This document shows positions 28,134 to 37,528 of a DNA stretch of 64,000 nucleotides, piece by piece. Positions within the stretch are counted from its first letter, which is position 1; the number at the start of each line of letters is the position of its first letter. The position numbers were made by a program, and so were the translations under genes. This DNA is from Chitinophaga ginsengisoli. Its GTDB lineage: Bacteria; Bacteroidota; Bacteroidia; Chitinophagales; Chitinophagaceae. Below the pieces are notes generated by a model. The model searched no databases. It was not told the origin of the DNA and saw nothing but the letters and a program-made list of their open reading frames with translations. The DNA lies in assembly GCF_003014595.1 (NCBI RefSeq), contig NZ_PYGK01000001.1, positions 988,820-1,052,819 of the forward strand. Reading direction: 5' to 3'.

Positions 28134-28550
28134 TTACATATCCTTAAAGATTTCGGCAATAGCGCTTTTCAGTTCTGAAGCCAGCAAGGGTTTCTTTAAC
28201 AGTTTTAACACCATCGGATTGGCATAGGTACGACTGAGGTCTCCATAGTCCAAAGAAGACGATACCATGATGACATGGCATTGCGACTTGATCTTGGCAG
28301 GATAGCTGTAAAATGCCTCCAGGAATTCAAAGCCATCCATCTCAGGCATTTGTATGTCCAGCAGCAGTACAGTAGGCGGTATCTTTGGCAGGGTGATGTT
28401 GGAAGACAGGAACTCAAGCGCTTTGTTTGCGTTATTAAAGGCAAGCACGGTTCTGCTGATCTGTTGCAGCGTGATGAGTCGCTCATGCAGCAGCAGATCT
28501 ACTTCATTGTCATCTATCAGTATTACACGTAAATCAGGAATCGAAATCAT
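28134..28550 (-). CDS. Single-domain response regulator
   Basis: A 138-residue protein made only of a receiver domain: acidic pair in LIDDNEVD at about residues 11-18, phospho-acceptor Asp in LLLDIQMPEMDGFEFLE at about 64, Ser/Thr in MVSSS near 96-98 and Lys in LKKPLLASEL near 119. It has no output domain and so probably works by protein-protein contact or phosphorelay. It overlaps the end of the upstream receiver-kinase gene by 17 bases and is the last gene of the five-gene operon. Confidence 0.92.
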   Translation of the reverse strand: MISIPDLRVILIDDNEVDLLLHERLITLQQISRTVLAFNNANKALEFLSSNITLPKIPPTVLLLDIQMPEMDGFEFLEAFYSYPAKIKSQCHVIMVSSSLDYGDLSRTYANPMVLKLLKKPLLASELKSAIAEIFKDM

Positions 28551-29631
28551 TTCTGTTGGGAATGCTTATTTCAAATTGTGTACCTTCTCCATACTTTGAT
28601 TCAACGTTGATAGTACCGCCAATTTTATTCAGCGCTTCTTTTACAATATACAAACCAATACCACTTCCTGGTTTATTATTATTTTTTGAACGGAAGAACA
28701 TCTTGAAGATGTTGTTGAGGTGCTCACTAAGTATACCTATCCCGTTATCTTCGATGGACATGGTTGCTTTATGAGGCTCTACTTTTACTGACAGTATCAC
28801 TTTCGGATTACTTTCGTCTGGTTTCTGGTATTTCACGGCATTCGAGATCAGGTTATTCAGAATAACGCTGATACGGAAAGTGTCTCCCTTGAAATCCACC
28901 GGCTGATCCACGTTCACCTGGAACTGTATGGATGTATTCTGATGGCGGAAAGATCCGATGCATTCCTGGATTAGATGTTCAAAGTCGATCTTTTCATATT
29001 CCACATCCAGCCTGGAATTACGGTAGTATTCTATGATCTTCTGTATAAACCCGTCCAGTTTGAGGATACACGCCTCAATCATATTGAGATAGCCATTAGG
29101 ATCAGTCACCGAGTTGTCGAGGCGGCTCAGGTTAATGATACCGAGTACGGACATCAGCGGGGAGCGGAGGTCATGCGAAGTGGAATAGATGAAGCGGTTC
29201 AGCTCATCATTGATCTTTTCCAGTTCCAGGATCTTTTCCTTCAGCTGTTTGCGGGTAGAATATATTTCAAATGCATTGTTGATAGCGCGGTGCAGTTCAT
29301 GCTCATCCCAGGGCTTTTTGATGTAGGAGAAGATATGGCCCTTGTTGATGGCATCAATGATATCTTCTACATCCGTATAACCTGTTAGGAGGATACGCAT
29401 GGGGTCGGGGAGAGTATCCTTTATTTCATTAAAGAATTCGACCCCTGTAGATACGGGCATTTTCTGGTCGGCAATGATGATGTGGACATCAATGCTTTTC
29501 AATAGCTGTTTGCCTTCCTAGGCAGAATTGGCGGTATAAATTTCATAACTTCTGCGGAAACCGGCTTTAAAAGCATTGAGGTTATGAACTTCATCGTCAA
29601 TGTACAAAATCCTGATACGGTTGTCTTTCAT
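28534..29631 (-). pseudogene. Receiver/histidine-kinase hybrid interrupted by an in-frame TAG
   Basis: The reading frame starts at the ATG at 29631 (MKDNRIRILYIDDEVHNLNA), has the acidic pair Asp12-Asp13, and meets TAG at 29520-29518 as codon 38. It then continues in the same frame (EGKQLLKSIDVHIIIADQKM) with the acceptor Asp55, Lys in IKKPW, a HisKA H box (YSTSHDLRSPLMSVLGI) and an ATPase domain (LISNAVKYQ, IEDNGIGI, GSGIGLYIVKEALNKIG). A CAG to TAG change would explain it. If a TTG at 29502 or a later site serves as a start, a kinase lacking the first part of its receiver could still be made. It is the fourth gene of the operon headed by the ThiF-like gene. Confidence 0.85.
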
Positions 29632-29698
29632 CCATTTTCGTTTTTGTCCGCAGGTTCAACTTTCCGGGTTGATCAAATGGATTTCCTGCGTGGGTATA

Positions 29699-31825
29699 CT
29701 AAGACGCATGAGCGGTTACACTCATAGGTAAATATATAATAAATTCTGCACCCTTATCAGGCGCAGTGATTACCTCTATGCGTCCGCTGTGCTTTTCGAT
29801 AATACTGAATACGATTGAAAGTCCGAGGCCGGTACCTTCACCCACATCTTTGGTTGTAAAGAAGGGATCGAAGATCTTTTCTTTCACTTTTTCTGTCATG
29901 CCGGGGCCGGTGTCTTTTATACTGATAAGGGCAAGACCATTATCTTCCCTGGTAGTAATGGTTACCATTTCTTCGCGGTCTTTATTGTTTGTTTTTATGG
30001 CATTAAAGGCATTGGTCAGTATGTTCATGAATACCTGGTTCATTTTACCTGCATAACACTCTATTTTGGGTAAAGAGCCGTATTCCCTTACTACTTTGAC
30101 ATTAGGCGGTATATTATTTTTGAGTAGTACCAGGGTACTGTCCAATCCTTCATGCAAATCCACGGATTTAAGCTCGCTTTCGTCCAGCCGGCTGAAGGTA
30201 CGTAATCCCTTGACGATTTCGGACGTTCTGGTGGCACCGTCTTCAATTCCCTTGATGAGTGAAGATATTTCGTCATGGATGTAGTCAATATCTATTTCCT
30301 CTTTAAAAGCGGCAATATCCTGAAGTGCTCCATGAATATCCTGAGATTGTGGCAAGGCATCGTATTTTTCCAGCAGCGTTTTGATATCCTGGATATCCAG
30401 CTTCAGTGGTTTTATATTAGATGTGACAAAATTGATCGGATTATTTATTTCATGGGCAATACCTGCTGTCAGCTGACCGAGGGACGCCATTTTTTCCCTT
30501 TCCACCAGTTGGGTCTGTGCATCTTTCAGGTTCTTCATGGCTATATTGAGTTCTTCATTACTGGTTTGCAGCTCTTCCGTACGTTTATGCACTTTGTCTT
30601 CCAGTATGATATTTTGTTCCCTTACCAGGCGTTCATTTTCCTGGGATGCCTGCAGTGCTTCCGCCTTGAAAAGGTTGATCTTATAGGCCAGTGCAAAGGA
30701 CAGGAGGAGTGCTTCCATGGCAGATCCTATCTGCAGGGCATAATAGGTAAATTCGTTGTATGGCAACACATTCGCATTCCGCAGCACAAATACCAGTACG
30801 CTGAGCAGGAATATGGACCAGGCAATCAGGAAGAACCTGGCAGAGCTGTATCCCATAAGGCTCATGCGTGCCGATATATATAATACGCTGAGGGCTGCAA
30901 TGCCTACTACTACCTGTACCCATATCTGAGCAACAATATACATATCCAGCAGGGAGGGGACGAAACAACCGACATAGAGTGCAATAAGTATATTAATGAG
31001 TTTGTGTCCGGTCTTATAGTATTGTTTGGTGAGCAGGAACTGCTGGATGAACCAGAGGGCCGTCAATCCGTTCACGATAGGGACCAGTACCGTGGCGTGC
31101 TGGGCCATCCAGGGGCTGCCCGGATAAATGAACCGGAAGGTGTAGCCCTGCAATGTGGCCTGTGTAAGGCCTACAAATATGTTGTAGGATACATAGGTCA
31201 GGTAGCTGATATCTCTTGTGGATATGTACAGGAAAAGGTTATAACAGGACATGGCCAGTATAACCCCGATGTATAAACCAAAAATCAGTTCCCGGTAGTC
31301 ATTTTTCTCCATGACCTGGTCCCGGGTACCTACAAAAATAGGTAGCTGCAGTTGTTCCCCGGCTACGACCCTCAGGTAATACTGCCTGGTGGTGTTGGGA
31401 TGCAGGGCGAGGGGAAATATGTAGTTCTGATGATCCACAGGCCGGTTGGAATAGCTGGTAAATTCACCCAGGTGGGTGGTTTTATAGCTGCCGTCCGGCT
31501 GCCGTTCAAACAGGGTAATATCGTCGATGGTGGGGTATTCCACTTCCAGTAACAGCTCTCTGAGGTCAGATTCATTCGTGATGGTAAATCTTACCCAATG
31601 GGTGTAGGGAGTGATCTGGAGATTGGGAACATTTTCATCCGGAGAGGTGAAAGGTGCTTTGGTGACCGCGTTGATATCCAGTTTGTTAGTCTTATCGGTG
31701 TATATCTCGAGGTTTTTGCCGATCCGGGTCAGGGGCATATTGTTTCGGAACACGAAAGGAGGGGCTGCCTCCAATTGCTGGAAACCGAAGATAGTAAGGA
31801 GCAATAGAACGATAAATCGGAACAT
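29699..31825 (-). CDS. 7TMR-DISM sensor histidine kinase
   Basis: A 708-residue membrane kinase. It has a signal peptide (about 1-20, ending LEAAPP), then a 7TMR-DISMED2 extracellular domain (about 30-175, with HWVRFTITNES and NYIFPLALHPN), then seven membrane helices at about 180-385 (FGLYIGVILAMSCYNLFLYI first). A coiled coil leads to the kinase core with an H box (LGQLTAGIAHEINNPINF, His near 455), N box (LTNAFNAIK) and G boxes (IKDTGPGM, GTGLGLSIVFSIIEKHSG). The extracellular domain resembles carbohydrate-binding folds and senses soluble ligands in the family. It follows the acyltransferase gene by 20 bases and probably sits in one signalling circuit with the ThiF-like and acyltransferase enzymes. 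Confidence 0.92.
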   Translation of the reverse strand: MFRFIVLLLLTIFGFQQLEAAPPFVFRNNMPLTRIGKNLEIYTDKTNKLDINAVTKAPFTSPDENVPNLQITPYTHWVRFTITNESDLRELLLEVEYPTIDDITLFERQPDGSYKTTHLGEFTSYSNRPVDHQNYIFPLALHPNTTRQYYLRVVAGEQLQLPIFVGTRDQVMEKNDYRELIFGLYIGVILAMSCYNLFLYISTRDISYLTYVSYNIFVGLTQATLQGYTFRFIYPGSPWMAQHATVLVPIVNGLTALWFIQQFLLTKQYYKTGHKLINILIALYVGCFVPSLLDMYIVAQIWVQVVVGIAALSVLYISARMSLMGYSSARFFLIAWSIFLLSVLVFVLRNANVLPYNEFTYYALQIGSAMEALLLSFALAYKINLFKAEALQASQENERLVREQNIILEDKVHKRTEELQTSNEELNIAMKNLKDAQTQLVEREKMASLGQLTAGIAHEINNPINFVTSNIKPLKLDIQDIKTLLEKYDALPQSQDIHGALQDIAAFKEEIDIDYIHDEISSLIKGIEDGATRTSEIVKGLRTFSRLDESELKSVDLHEGLDSTLVLLKNNIPPNVKVVREYGSLPKIECYAGKMNQVFMNILTNAFNAIKTNNKDREEMVTITTREDNGLALISIKDTGPGMTEKVKEKIFDPFFTTKDVGEGTGLGLSIVFSIIEKHSGRIEVITAPDKGAEFIIYLPMSVTAHAS

Positions 31826-31845
31826 GCGTTAAATTTATAGAAAAT

Positions 31846-32556
31846 TCACCGTTCACTCTTCACATTGGAATACTGCAAATTAGCAATTTCGAGGTTATAG
31901 CTTACTTCATAAGACCCTTTAGGGCCAACTTCTGTTTTGGTTTGAACCAGATTTTCGCGTAGATCGTAGATCAGCTCGCGTTCTTTGGGGTCAGCATTTT
32001 CCAGTTTATTAACATCGTTAATAACCATCGCTGTGGCAATGAAGTCGTCTTTAGGGTAAAAGAACGTGCCTTTATCGCCCAGTGATTCATCGATGGTGAA
32101 GCCAACCCTCTTACCTATACGGGTAGTGATTGGGGCACATAAAACGTGGAAATTGTCAATGGGCATCTGGGCTGCCAGTACTACACCTGCCCTGGCCAAT
32201 ACCTGGCTACCGATACCCATGCCGGCCACTTCTTTTGAGTTCCACATGGCACAGATCTCTGCACTGCCGCTTCTGACCATATCATATATTTTCGGATCGT
32301 ATTTACCGATAGCAGTTTCTATAGGCAGGGGCAATATACCGTCTGCCAGTTGTACACGGGCACCGCCGTATGTTTTGGTACGTGTTTCATCCTCTACAAT
32401 AATCACGATGCTATTTTCATGGTGCATCCAGTCCGCACTGCCGGATGTGATCTTCGCAATGCCAAAGTATATTTCCAATAGCCGGAGATGGCCGTTATAA
32501 AAACGAAGACAGGCCTCCGGGTCATCTGGTGCTTTAAAAGCCCTTACTGTAATCAT
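31846..32556 (-). CDS. GNAT/autoinducer-synthase-like N-acyltransferase
   Basis: A 236-residue protein with the layout of acyl-homoserine-lactone-synthase-like and FeeM-like acyltransferases: a strand pair with YGGARVQLADGILPLP (about 63-78), an EICAMW strand (about 100-105, matching the E-I-S-R-L/F-x-V motif), an acyl-donor loop MGIGSQVLARAGVVLAAQ (about 112-129) and RIGKRVGFTIDESLG near 146-160. It may transfer an acyl group from acyl-CoA or acyl-ACP to an amine. The family call rests on motif order, not a search. It lies between the ThiF-like gene and a membrane kinase, consistent with making or modifying a small signal, but this is inference. Confidence 0.65.
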   Translation of the reverse strand: MITVRAFKAPDDPEACLRFYNGHLRLLEIYFGIAKITSGSADWMHHENSIVIIVEDETRTKTYGGARVQLADGILPLPIETAIGKYDPKIYDMVRSGSAEICAMWNSKEVAGMGIGSQVLARAGVVLAAQMPIDNFHVLCAPITTRIGKRVGFTIDESLGDKGTFFYPKDDFIATAMVINDVNKLENADPKERELIYDLRENLVQTKTEVGPKGSYEVSYNLEIANLQYSNVKSER

Positions 32557-32663
32557 GATATTGCATCTGGGTACTCCTTAAAAAAGATCAGGCCGGGAAA
32601 TGAGCGGACCGGCAATTGCGGTTTCGATTGCAAAGGACATCTATTTCCACTTATCCCGAATTA

Positions 32664-33779
32664 TTAAACAATTATTTGTTCAAAATCCACATAATACCTG
32701 CCAGAGCTTTTGAACTGATCGAGCAGAATTCTCCTGCAGGTATCCGTTACTACGGCTCCGCCCAGTACAACGGAGGATGCCAGTTGAGGCCAGGTCGTAA
32801 TCGTTTTTCCTATCTGGCCTAAAGAGTATTTCATTCTTTCGGACATGTCATCCAGTGCAACCATAGGACGGAATATGGGTAGTTTCTCTGCATCCGTAAG
32901 CCCCTGAAGGCTTTTCAGATCTATATCGGGTATGAATCCGTGCAATAAGGGTCTGTCGGGTTCCAGGTCAAAACGTTCTACATCCACCATGCCCCTGTCA
33001 TTGGTATCCATTACAACAGGTATGCCGAGGGACTTGGCTTTCATTCTGCTTAATATTTTTATGTCGATGCCGTCACATTCTTCTACCAGGATATCCAGGT
33101 TACCGCCTTTGGTAAAGAAGTCATCCAGATTTTCTTCAGTGGCGCCATCTGTATAAATGACAACTTTGATAAACGGGTCCAGCTCCGCTATTTCGCGGGC
33201 TGCTATCACCACTTTATGGACCTGTATACTGTGAATGCCAGTACGGATCCTGTTCATATTGGTCAGCTCTACCTTGTCAAAATCGGTCAGCCTTAATTCC
33301 CCGCATGTTCTTTCCATGGCGAGGGTAAGTGCGATGGATTGCCCTACGGAGAGTCCAATAATACCTATTTTCTTACCGCTCAGCATGGCGATCTCCTCAT
33401 CGGTGATCTTTTGTTTATTCCTGCTGGTACGTAGTTCAATGAAGTCTTTTTCGTCAACAATGTGTACTACCCGGTGCGACCAAGGGTAATACACCCATAC
33501 GCCAAAGGCATGAAGCGATGTAGTACCAACATATTCGCTGATCTTTTGTTCAGATTCTTCTTCGGTGAGCCGTTTGGTAGGGTTGCGGATCTTCATCAGC
33601 TCTTTTAGCTGGGAATGAATCTGATCATATATGCGTATATGAGGATTTGCCGCTAATAAAGCCAGTAAATCGGCATATTGTTCTTCCTGCTGCAAGCGAT
33701 AAAATACTGGTGTATAATTATCCGGCTCCTTCCGTTGCTGATTGATATAATGCTCTAGTTCTGTCATTTTGCCTGGCAT
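32664..33779 (-). CDS. ThiF/E1-like adenylyltransferase, Rv1355c-like
   Basis: A 371-residue protein. Residues 1-125 are an N-terminal region without a clear domain (RKEPDNYTPVFYRLQ). Residues about 130-350 form a Rossmann E1 fold: KKIGIIGLSVGQSIALTLAM as the nucleotide loop, LRLTDFDKVELTNMNRI for the acidic and Asn/Arg residues that bind ATP, and ILVEECDGIDIK then VVMDTNDRGMVD. Related Rv1355c-type proteins carry a C-terminal nitroreductase domain, which is absent here. I see no CxxC zinc pairs. It should adenylylate a carboxylate, either a small molecule or a protein tail. The start could instead be Met5 (33767). It heads the five-gene operon. Confidence 0.8.
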   Translation of the reverse strand: MPGKMTELEHYINQQRKEPDNYTPVFYRLQQEEQYADLLALLAANPHIRIYDQIHSQLKELMKIRNPTKRLTEEESEQKISEYVGTTSLHAFGVWVYYPWSHRVVHIVDEKDFIELRTSRNKQKITDEEIAMLSGKKIGIIGLSVGQSIALTLAMERTCGELRLTDFDKVELTNMNRIRTGIHSIQVHKVVIAAREIAELDPFIKVVIYTDGATEENLDDFFTKGGNLDILVEECDGIDIKILSRMKAKSLGIPVVMDTNDRGMVDVERFDLEPDRPLLHGFIPDIDLKSLQGLTDAEKLPIFRPMVALDDMSERMKYSLGQIGKTITTWPQLASSVVLGGAVVTDTCRRILLDQFKSSGRYYVDFEQIIV

Positions 33780-34190
33780 ATAATTTTATGAACAATAATG
33801 GCAATTCAAAATGGTATATGTATGGTCAATTAGTTAGTATGTTAGTATTAAGTGTACTCTGGCATGGTAAAGGCCTGATGACAAAGGCAAGCTCGTTAAT
33901 TCACTACATATATCATATACTCACTATGTAGTTCGGGATAAATGTTGTTTTAAGTAATACAAGTAAAGAAAAAGTTAAAGTTTCACATGAAAGCGTATGG
34001 TAAAATAACAATTAATTTGAAAAGATTGCGAAATGACATCGTTATTTTAGTGAGAATCTGTGTTTTAATGACAATTGTTTGATGGCGGATGCAACTCATG
34101 AAATAAATTTCTATAATATTGGTGTAGAATTTGCTGCTTTGCAGTTACCATTGAAGTTCTTTATTCATCATAATTTTAATGCCTTAGTAT
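33780..34190. other. Divergent control region, no gene
   Basis: About 410 AT-rich bases between the ThiF-like gene (minus) and the superoxide dismutase gene (plus). Both promoters must lie here. A 76-residue frame starting at 34079 overlaps the dismutase start in another frame and is not supported. Confidence 0.55.
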
Positions 34191-34928
34191 ATGAACAAGA
34201 GAGAATTTATAAAGCTCGCCGGGCTGGCTGGTGTAGCAGCTTTGAGCAATCCCTCCGGTATAGTAGCTGCTCCTGCGGCCCACAGAGGAATGTCCGTTTT
34301 AGACGGTAATGCAAAAGCTCCCTTTGAAGTACCACCTTTACCTTATAGCTACGATGCTTTAGAGCCGCATATTGACAAGACGACGATGGAGATCCACCAT
34401 GACAAACACCATGGCGCCTACGTTAAGAACCTGAACGATGCCGTAAAAGGAACATCTTACGAAAATCTTTCACTTGAAGAGATCCTCGCAAAAGTAAAAG
34501 CTGACGATAAGGCTGTACGCAATAACGCTGGAGGACATTATAACCACTCTCTCTTCTGGAAGCTCTTGTCTCCACAAAAAACGACACCTTCAGATAAAGT
34601 GAAAACCGCTATTAACAGTACTTTCACTTCTTTTGAAAAGTTCCAGGACACCTTCAATGCTGCCGCTAAAGGGGTATTTGGCTCCGGATGGGCGTGGCTG
34701 ATAGTAACGCCCGGCAAGAAACTGGCCGTTATTTCTACGCCTAACCAGGACAACCCGTTAATGGATAACATTGCGAAAGACCGTGGTACGCCTATCCTGG
34801 GACTTGATGTATGGGAACATGCTTACTACCTGAAATATCACAACGTTCGTGCTGATTATGTTACTGCTTTCTGGAATCTTGTAAACTGGAATGAGGTGGA
34901 TAAATTATACACTGCGGCTATAAAATAA
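34191..34928 (+). CDS. Iron/manganese superoxide dismutase, exported
   Basis: A 245-residue Fe/Mn-type dismutase with an N-terminal Tat-like leader ([20 protein letters not shown], with K-R in place of R-R). The mature enzyme begins near residue 40 with [20 protein letters not shown]. Metal ligands are His in [13 protein letters not shown], His in YNHSLFW, Asp in [10 protein letters not shown] and the following His. It converts superoxide to peroxide and oxygen, here probably outside the cytoplasm. The gene is monocistronic with a very strong terminator. Choice of metal cannot be read with confidence. Confidence 0.93.
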   Translation: MNKREFIKLAGLAGVAALSNPSGIVAAPAAHRGMSVLDGNAKAPFEVPPLPYSYDALEPHIDKTTMEIHHDKHHGAYVKNLNDAVKGTSYENLSLEEILAKVKADDKAVRNNAGGHYNHSLFWKLLSPQKTTPSDKVKTAINSTFTSFEKFQDTFNAAAKGVFGSGWAWLIVTPGKKLAVISTPNQDNPLMDNIAKDRGTPILGLDVWEHAYYLKYHNVRADYVTAFWNLVNWNEVDKLYTAAIK

Positions 34929-34942
34929 CTGGTACGGCTAGT

Positions 34943-34991
34943 ACCAAAAAGAGAAGGCGTCCGCGATGAGTGGACGCCTTCTCTTTTTGGT
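34943..34991. terminator. Strong bidirectional terminator
   Basis: A perfect 20-bp stem: ACCAAAAAGAGAAGGCGTCC (34943-34962) with GGACGCCTTCTCTTTTTGGT (34972-34991) and a 9-base loop, with T runs on both sides. It separates the dismutase gene from the convergent PAP2 gene. Confidence 0.9.
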
Positions 34992-35109
34992 ATATTAATT
35001 ATGTCATTTTCTCTTAAAGAATACGAAACGTTCTTCTCACCAATTGTTTTCAGGTTCGGGTCTTTTCTCCATGATGCGCTGTCTTCATTCCAAATCAACA
35101 AAAACTACG

Positions 35110-35772
35110 TCAGGTCAGACCAATGACTGGCTCCGCATCCACCTCAGGAGATGATTTCATCCTTCTCTGATGGAACAGTGTGTAAATAACCAGGCTGCTG
35201 GTAGTACCGATAATACTTCCTGCATATACATCCACAAAAAAGTGCTGTGCCAGGTAAATTCTTGAGTAAGCGGCTAATAATGCCAGTGTTAGGAACGCAA
35301 ATCCGGAGAATTTATTCCCGCAGATCAGTGTCAAAAAGGTGAACATGGCAAAAGCAGTTGTTGTATGCCCTGATGGGAAACTACAGGAGCCATGTACAGA
35401 TACCCATTTTACAGTGTGTACCAGTGCCGATGTATCGGCAAAATAAAGAATGGGTCTTGGCTCATTGTAATAATGCTTGGCCACCTGTACAATGATCGTC
35501 ACCAGCAGCAATATAGCTCCTGCACTCAAAAACAGTTTATATTTTCTTAAGGCCAGTATAACGGCCAGCATAATAGCAAAGGTAATACCGTCTCCGATGT
35601 AGGTAATACCCGTCATGACAACATCTGCCCATGGCGCATGCGCATGGTTGATGGCCAGAAATAGTTCTTCGTGTGTGAAAAAGGCCTGTAACAAAGCTCC
35701 TCCAACAATCCATAAAAGGAATGGTAAGAAGAAGCTGGCATTCTTCCCTAACAGTGTTGTAAGTGTTTTCAT
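35110..35772 (-). CDS. PAP2-family membrane phosphatase
   Basis: I place the start at the ATG at 35772 (MKTLTTLLGKNASFFLPFLL), giving 220 residues; the open frame extends upstream to 35871 but that part looks non-coding. Several membrane helices carry the three phosphatase motifs: KHYYNEPRP (near residues 96-104), SFPSGHTT (about 127-134) and YSRIYLAQHFFVDV (about 174-187). The family removes phosphate from lipids such as phosphatidate or undecaprenyl pyrophosphate at the outer face of the inner membrane. Which lipid is not readable. Confidence 0.88.
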   Translation of the reverse strand: MKTLTTLLGKNASFFLPFLLWIVGGALLQAFFTHEELFLAINHAHAPWADVVMTGITYIGDGITFAIMLAVILALRKYKLFLSAGAILLLVTIIVQVAKHYYNEPRPILYFADTSALVHTVKWVSVHGSCSFPSGHTTTAFAMFTFLTLICGNKFSGFAFLTLALLAAYSRIYLAQHFFVDVYAGSIIGTTSSLVIYTLFHQRRMKSSPEVDAEPVIGLT

Positions 35773-35931
35773 AGCTGTAGGTTGTGACCTCCCCATAAGC
35801 CGGAACTTCGCACTTGGGTTTTCAGATATTTCCGTTAATACAGGCACAGAATAGTCCTGCATGGCAAACAAAGTCTGCCCCGAAAGTGAATGCTGAAAAT
35901 CTTGCAGCGAATAGCTAAAGGCTTGTGGCTG

Positions 35932-37374
35932 TCAAGTTGTAGGCTTTGTGTTAAATCTTTTAAAGAGCTTTTTGATATTATCAAAGATTCTGAAATAAAA
36001 CTCCTTGTTAAAGAGTTGAGAATCATTCAACGCTTTGTATATCAGGAACATGGCAATAGGAATAAGGACTATGTTGGAGAGCCACATACCACTCCAGGTG
36101 GTCATCACATCTTTTCTGGCCATCTTCTCTCCAACCATGAAAAATATGTTAAAAATCACAAAAAACACAACAGCAAATATCAAAGGCGTGCCCAGACCGC
36201 CTTTCCGGATAATGGAACCCAGTGGTGCGCCTATCAGGAACATCACGATACAGGAAAAGGCCAGTGTAAATTTGCGCTGCCATTCCACTTTATGCAGCAG
36301 AAGGGTACTGTGCTTATCGCCAAATTCACGGGCAGGACCTTCCAGGTTATTCTGTCCGTCACGGATGTTCTGTTCTGCCCTTTCGAGTACATAACGGAGC
36401 GATTTCTCTGGAATCACATCCCTAAAGGAGGCGACGTTAGCAGCCAAAGGCGCTGCTTTGGCCAGCCAGCCGGTATCGTTCCATTTATAGAAAGGATAAC
36501 GGGTAGTGATATAGGCATTGACAGTGCGCGAAAACAGTTTTTCTTCTTTATACAGGGAATCTATCGCCTTATCGAGTTGTCTAACGTTCAGCATTTGCTG
36601 GTTGGACGCAAAAAGACCTATATCCAACCTGCTGAAGGCGAAGGAACTGAGGTCAAAGGCTTTTTTGTATTCTCTGAAACCAAGGCGGATCAGTTCTCCC
36701 GGCTCATTGGCACTGCGGCTATTACGTTCTTCATAGCGCCAGCCTTTTTCCAGTACGAAGTACAGGAAGCGTTTGTCAGGAGAAAGCAGCATGGTGCCTT
36801 TCTCAGCCAGGATAACCTTATCGCCTCCACCTGGAGTGTGGTCGATGATCATTACCTGGTGAATGGTTTTGTTGTCGCTTTCTTTCTGGGCTACCTTGAT
36901 GGTATAATCGGGAATATCGGTATAGAACACACCTGCCTTGATGTTGAATGCGGGTTTTGAGTTGGTAATATCGTACAGCAGCGACTTAGCCCGGAGGTTG
37001 GCCACTGGCAGGGCGTAGTTGTTAAAAAGGAAGGCCAGGACAGCGATGGTGGCGCAGACCATGAGCAGCGGACGCATGAAGCGGGTAAGGGAGATACCCG
37101 ATGATTTTAGGGCCACCAGTTCGAAACTTTCTCCCAGGTTACCGAAGGTCATGATGGATGACAGTAGCACTGCCAGTGGGAGCGCCAGCGATACCAGGTT
37201 AGCGCTGGTATAGGTGATCAGTTCAATGATCACCGGCGTATCAAGACCTTTACCTACGAGGTCGTCAATGTACTTCCACAGAAACTGCATCACCAGTACG
37301 AACAGGGTCACAAAGAAGGTAGCCACGAATGGCCCCATGAACGTTTTTATGATGAGCTTATCCAGTTTTTTCAC
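35932..37374 (-). CDS. LptF/LptG-family permease
   Basis: I choose the GTG at 37374 (MKKLDKLIIKTFMGPFVATF when translated) over the longer frame to 37425, because the family starts with this amphipathic helix. The 480-residue protein has three N-terminal membrane helices (to about residue 105), a periplasmic beta-jellyroll (about 125-345, including VFYTDIPDYTIKV), then three C-terminal helices (LAFSCIVMFLIGAPLGSIIR). LptF and LptG form the membrane part of the ABC machine that extracts lipopolysaccharide and passes it to LptC/LptA. No ATPase gene is adjacent. Whether this is F or G cannot be told from the sequence. Confidence 0.88.
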   Translation of the reverse strand: MKKLDKLIIKTFMGPFVATFFVTLFVLVMQFLWKYIDDLVGKGLDTPVIIELITYTSANLVSLALPLAVLLSSIMTFGNLGESFELVALKSSGISLTRFMRPLLMVCATIAVLAFLFNNYALPVANLRAKSLLYDITNSKPAFNIKAGVFYTDIPDYTIKVAQKESDNKTIHQVMIIDHTPGGGDKVILAEKGTMLLSPDKRFLYFVLEKGWRYEERNSRSANEPGELIRLGFREYKKAFDLSSFAFSRLDIGLFASNQQMLNVRQLDKAIDSLYKEEKLFSRTVNAYITTRYPFYKWNDTGWLAKAAPLAANVASFRDVIPEKSLRYVLERAEQNIRDGQNNLEGPAREFGDKHSTLLLHKVEWQRKFTLAFSCIVMFLIGAPLGSIIRKGGLGTPLIFAVVFFVIFNIFFMVGEKMARKDVMTTWSGMWLSNIVLIPIAMFLIYKALNDSQLFNKEFYFRIFDNIKKLFKRFNTKPTT

Positions 37375-37528
37375 TACCTGCGTATAATGTTGGTTCGATG
37401 CCTTATGTGCTCTGTATATGCACATAAGGGCTACAAATTTAATATCATTTATGAAAGTGATATCAAGTAAGGATTAAAATTATAGTTAAATTTCCCAGGA
37501 AAGGAAGATGCGGGTGTAAATTTGTCAA

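Noticed and set aside
30275..30883. A 202-codon plus-strand frame opposite the 7TMR-DISM kinase
   Set aside because: It is antisense to the membrane and kinase regions, with Cys/Phe-rich text typical of reverse-complemented helices and no recognisable domain.
34079..34309. A 76-codon plus-strand frame overlapping the dismutase start
   Set aside because: It is out of frame with the dismutase and its second half is a shadow of the signal peptide region.
34856..35101. An 81-codon minus-strand frame running through the terminator after the dismutase gene
   Set aside because: It reads through a 20-bp terminator stem and into the antisense of the dismutase end, so it is unlikely to be translated whole.
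35890..36960. A 356-codon plus-strand open frame opposite the LptF/G permease gene
   Set aside because: It lies wholly antisense to a gene with clear family motifs and membrane helices. Its translation has no domain pattern, so it is a shadow frame.
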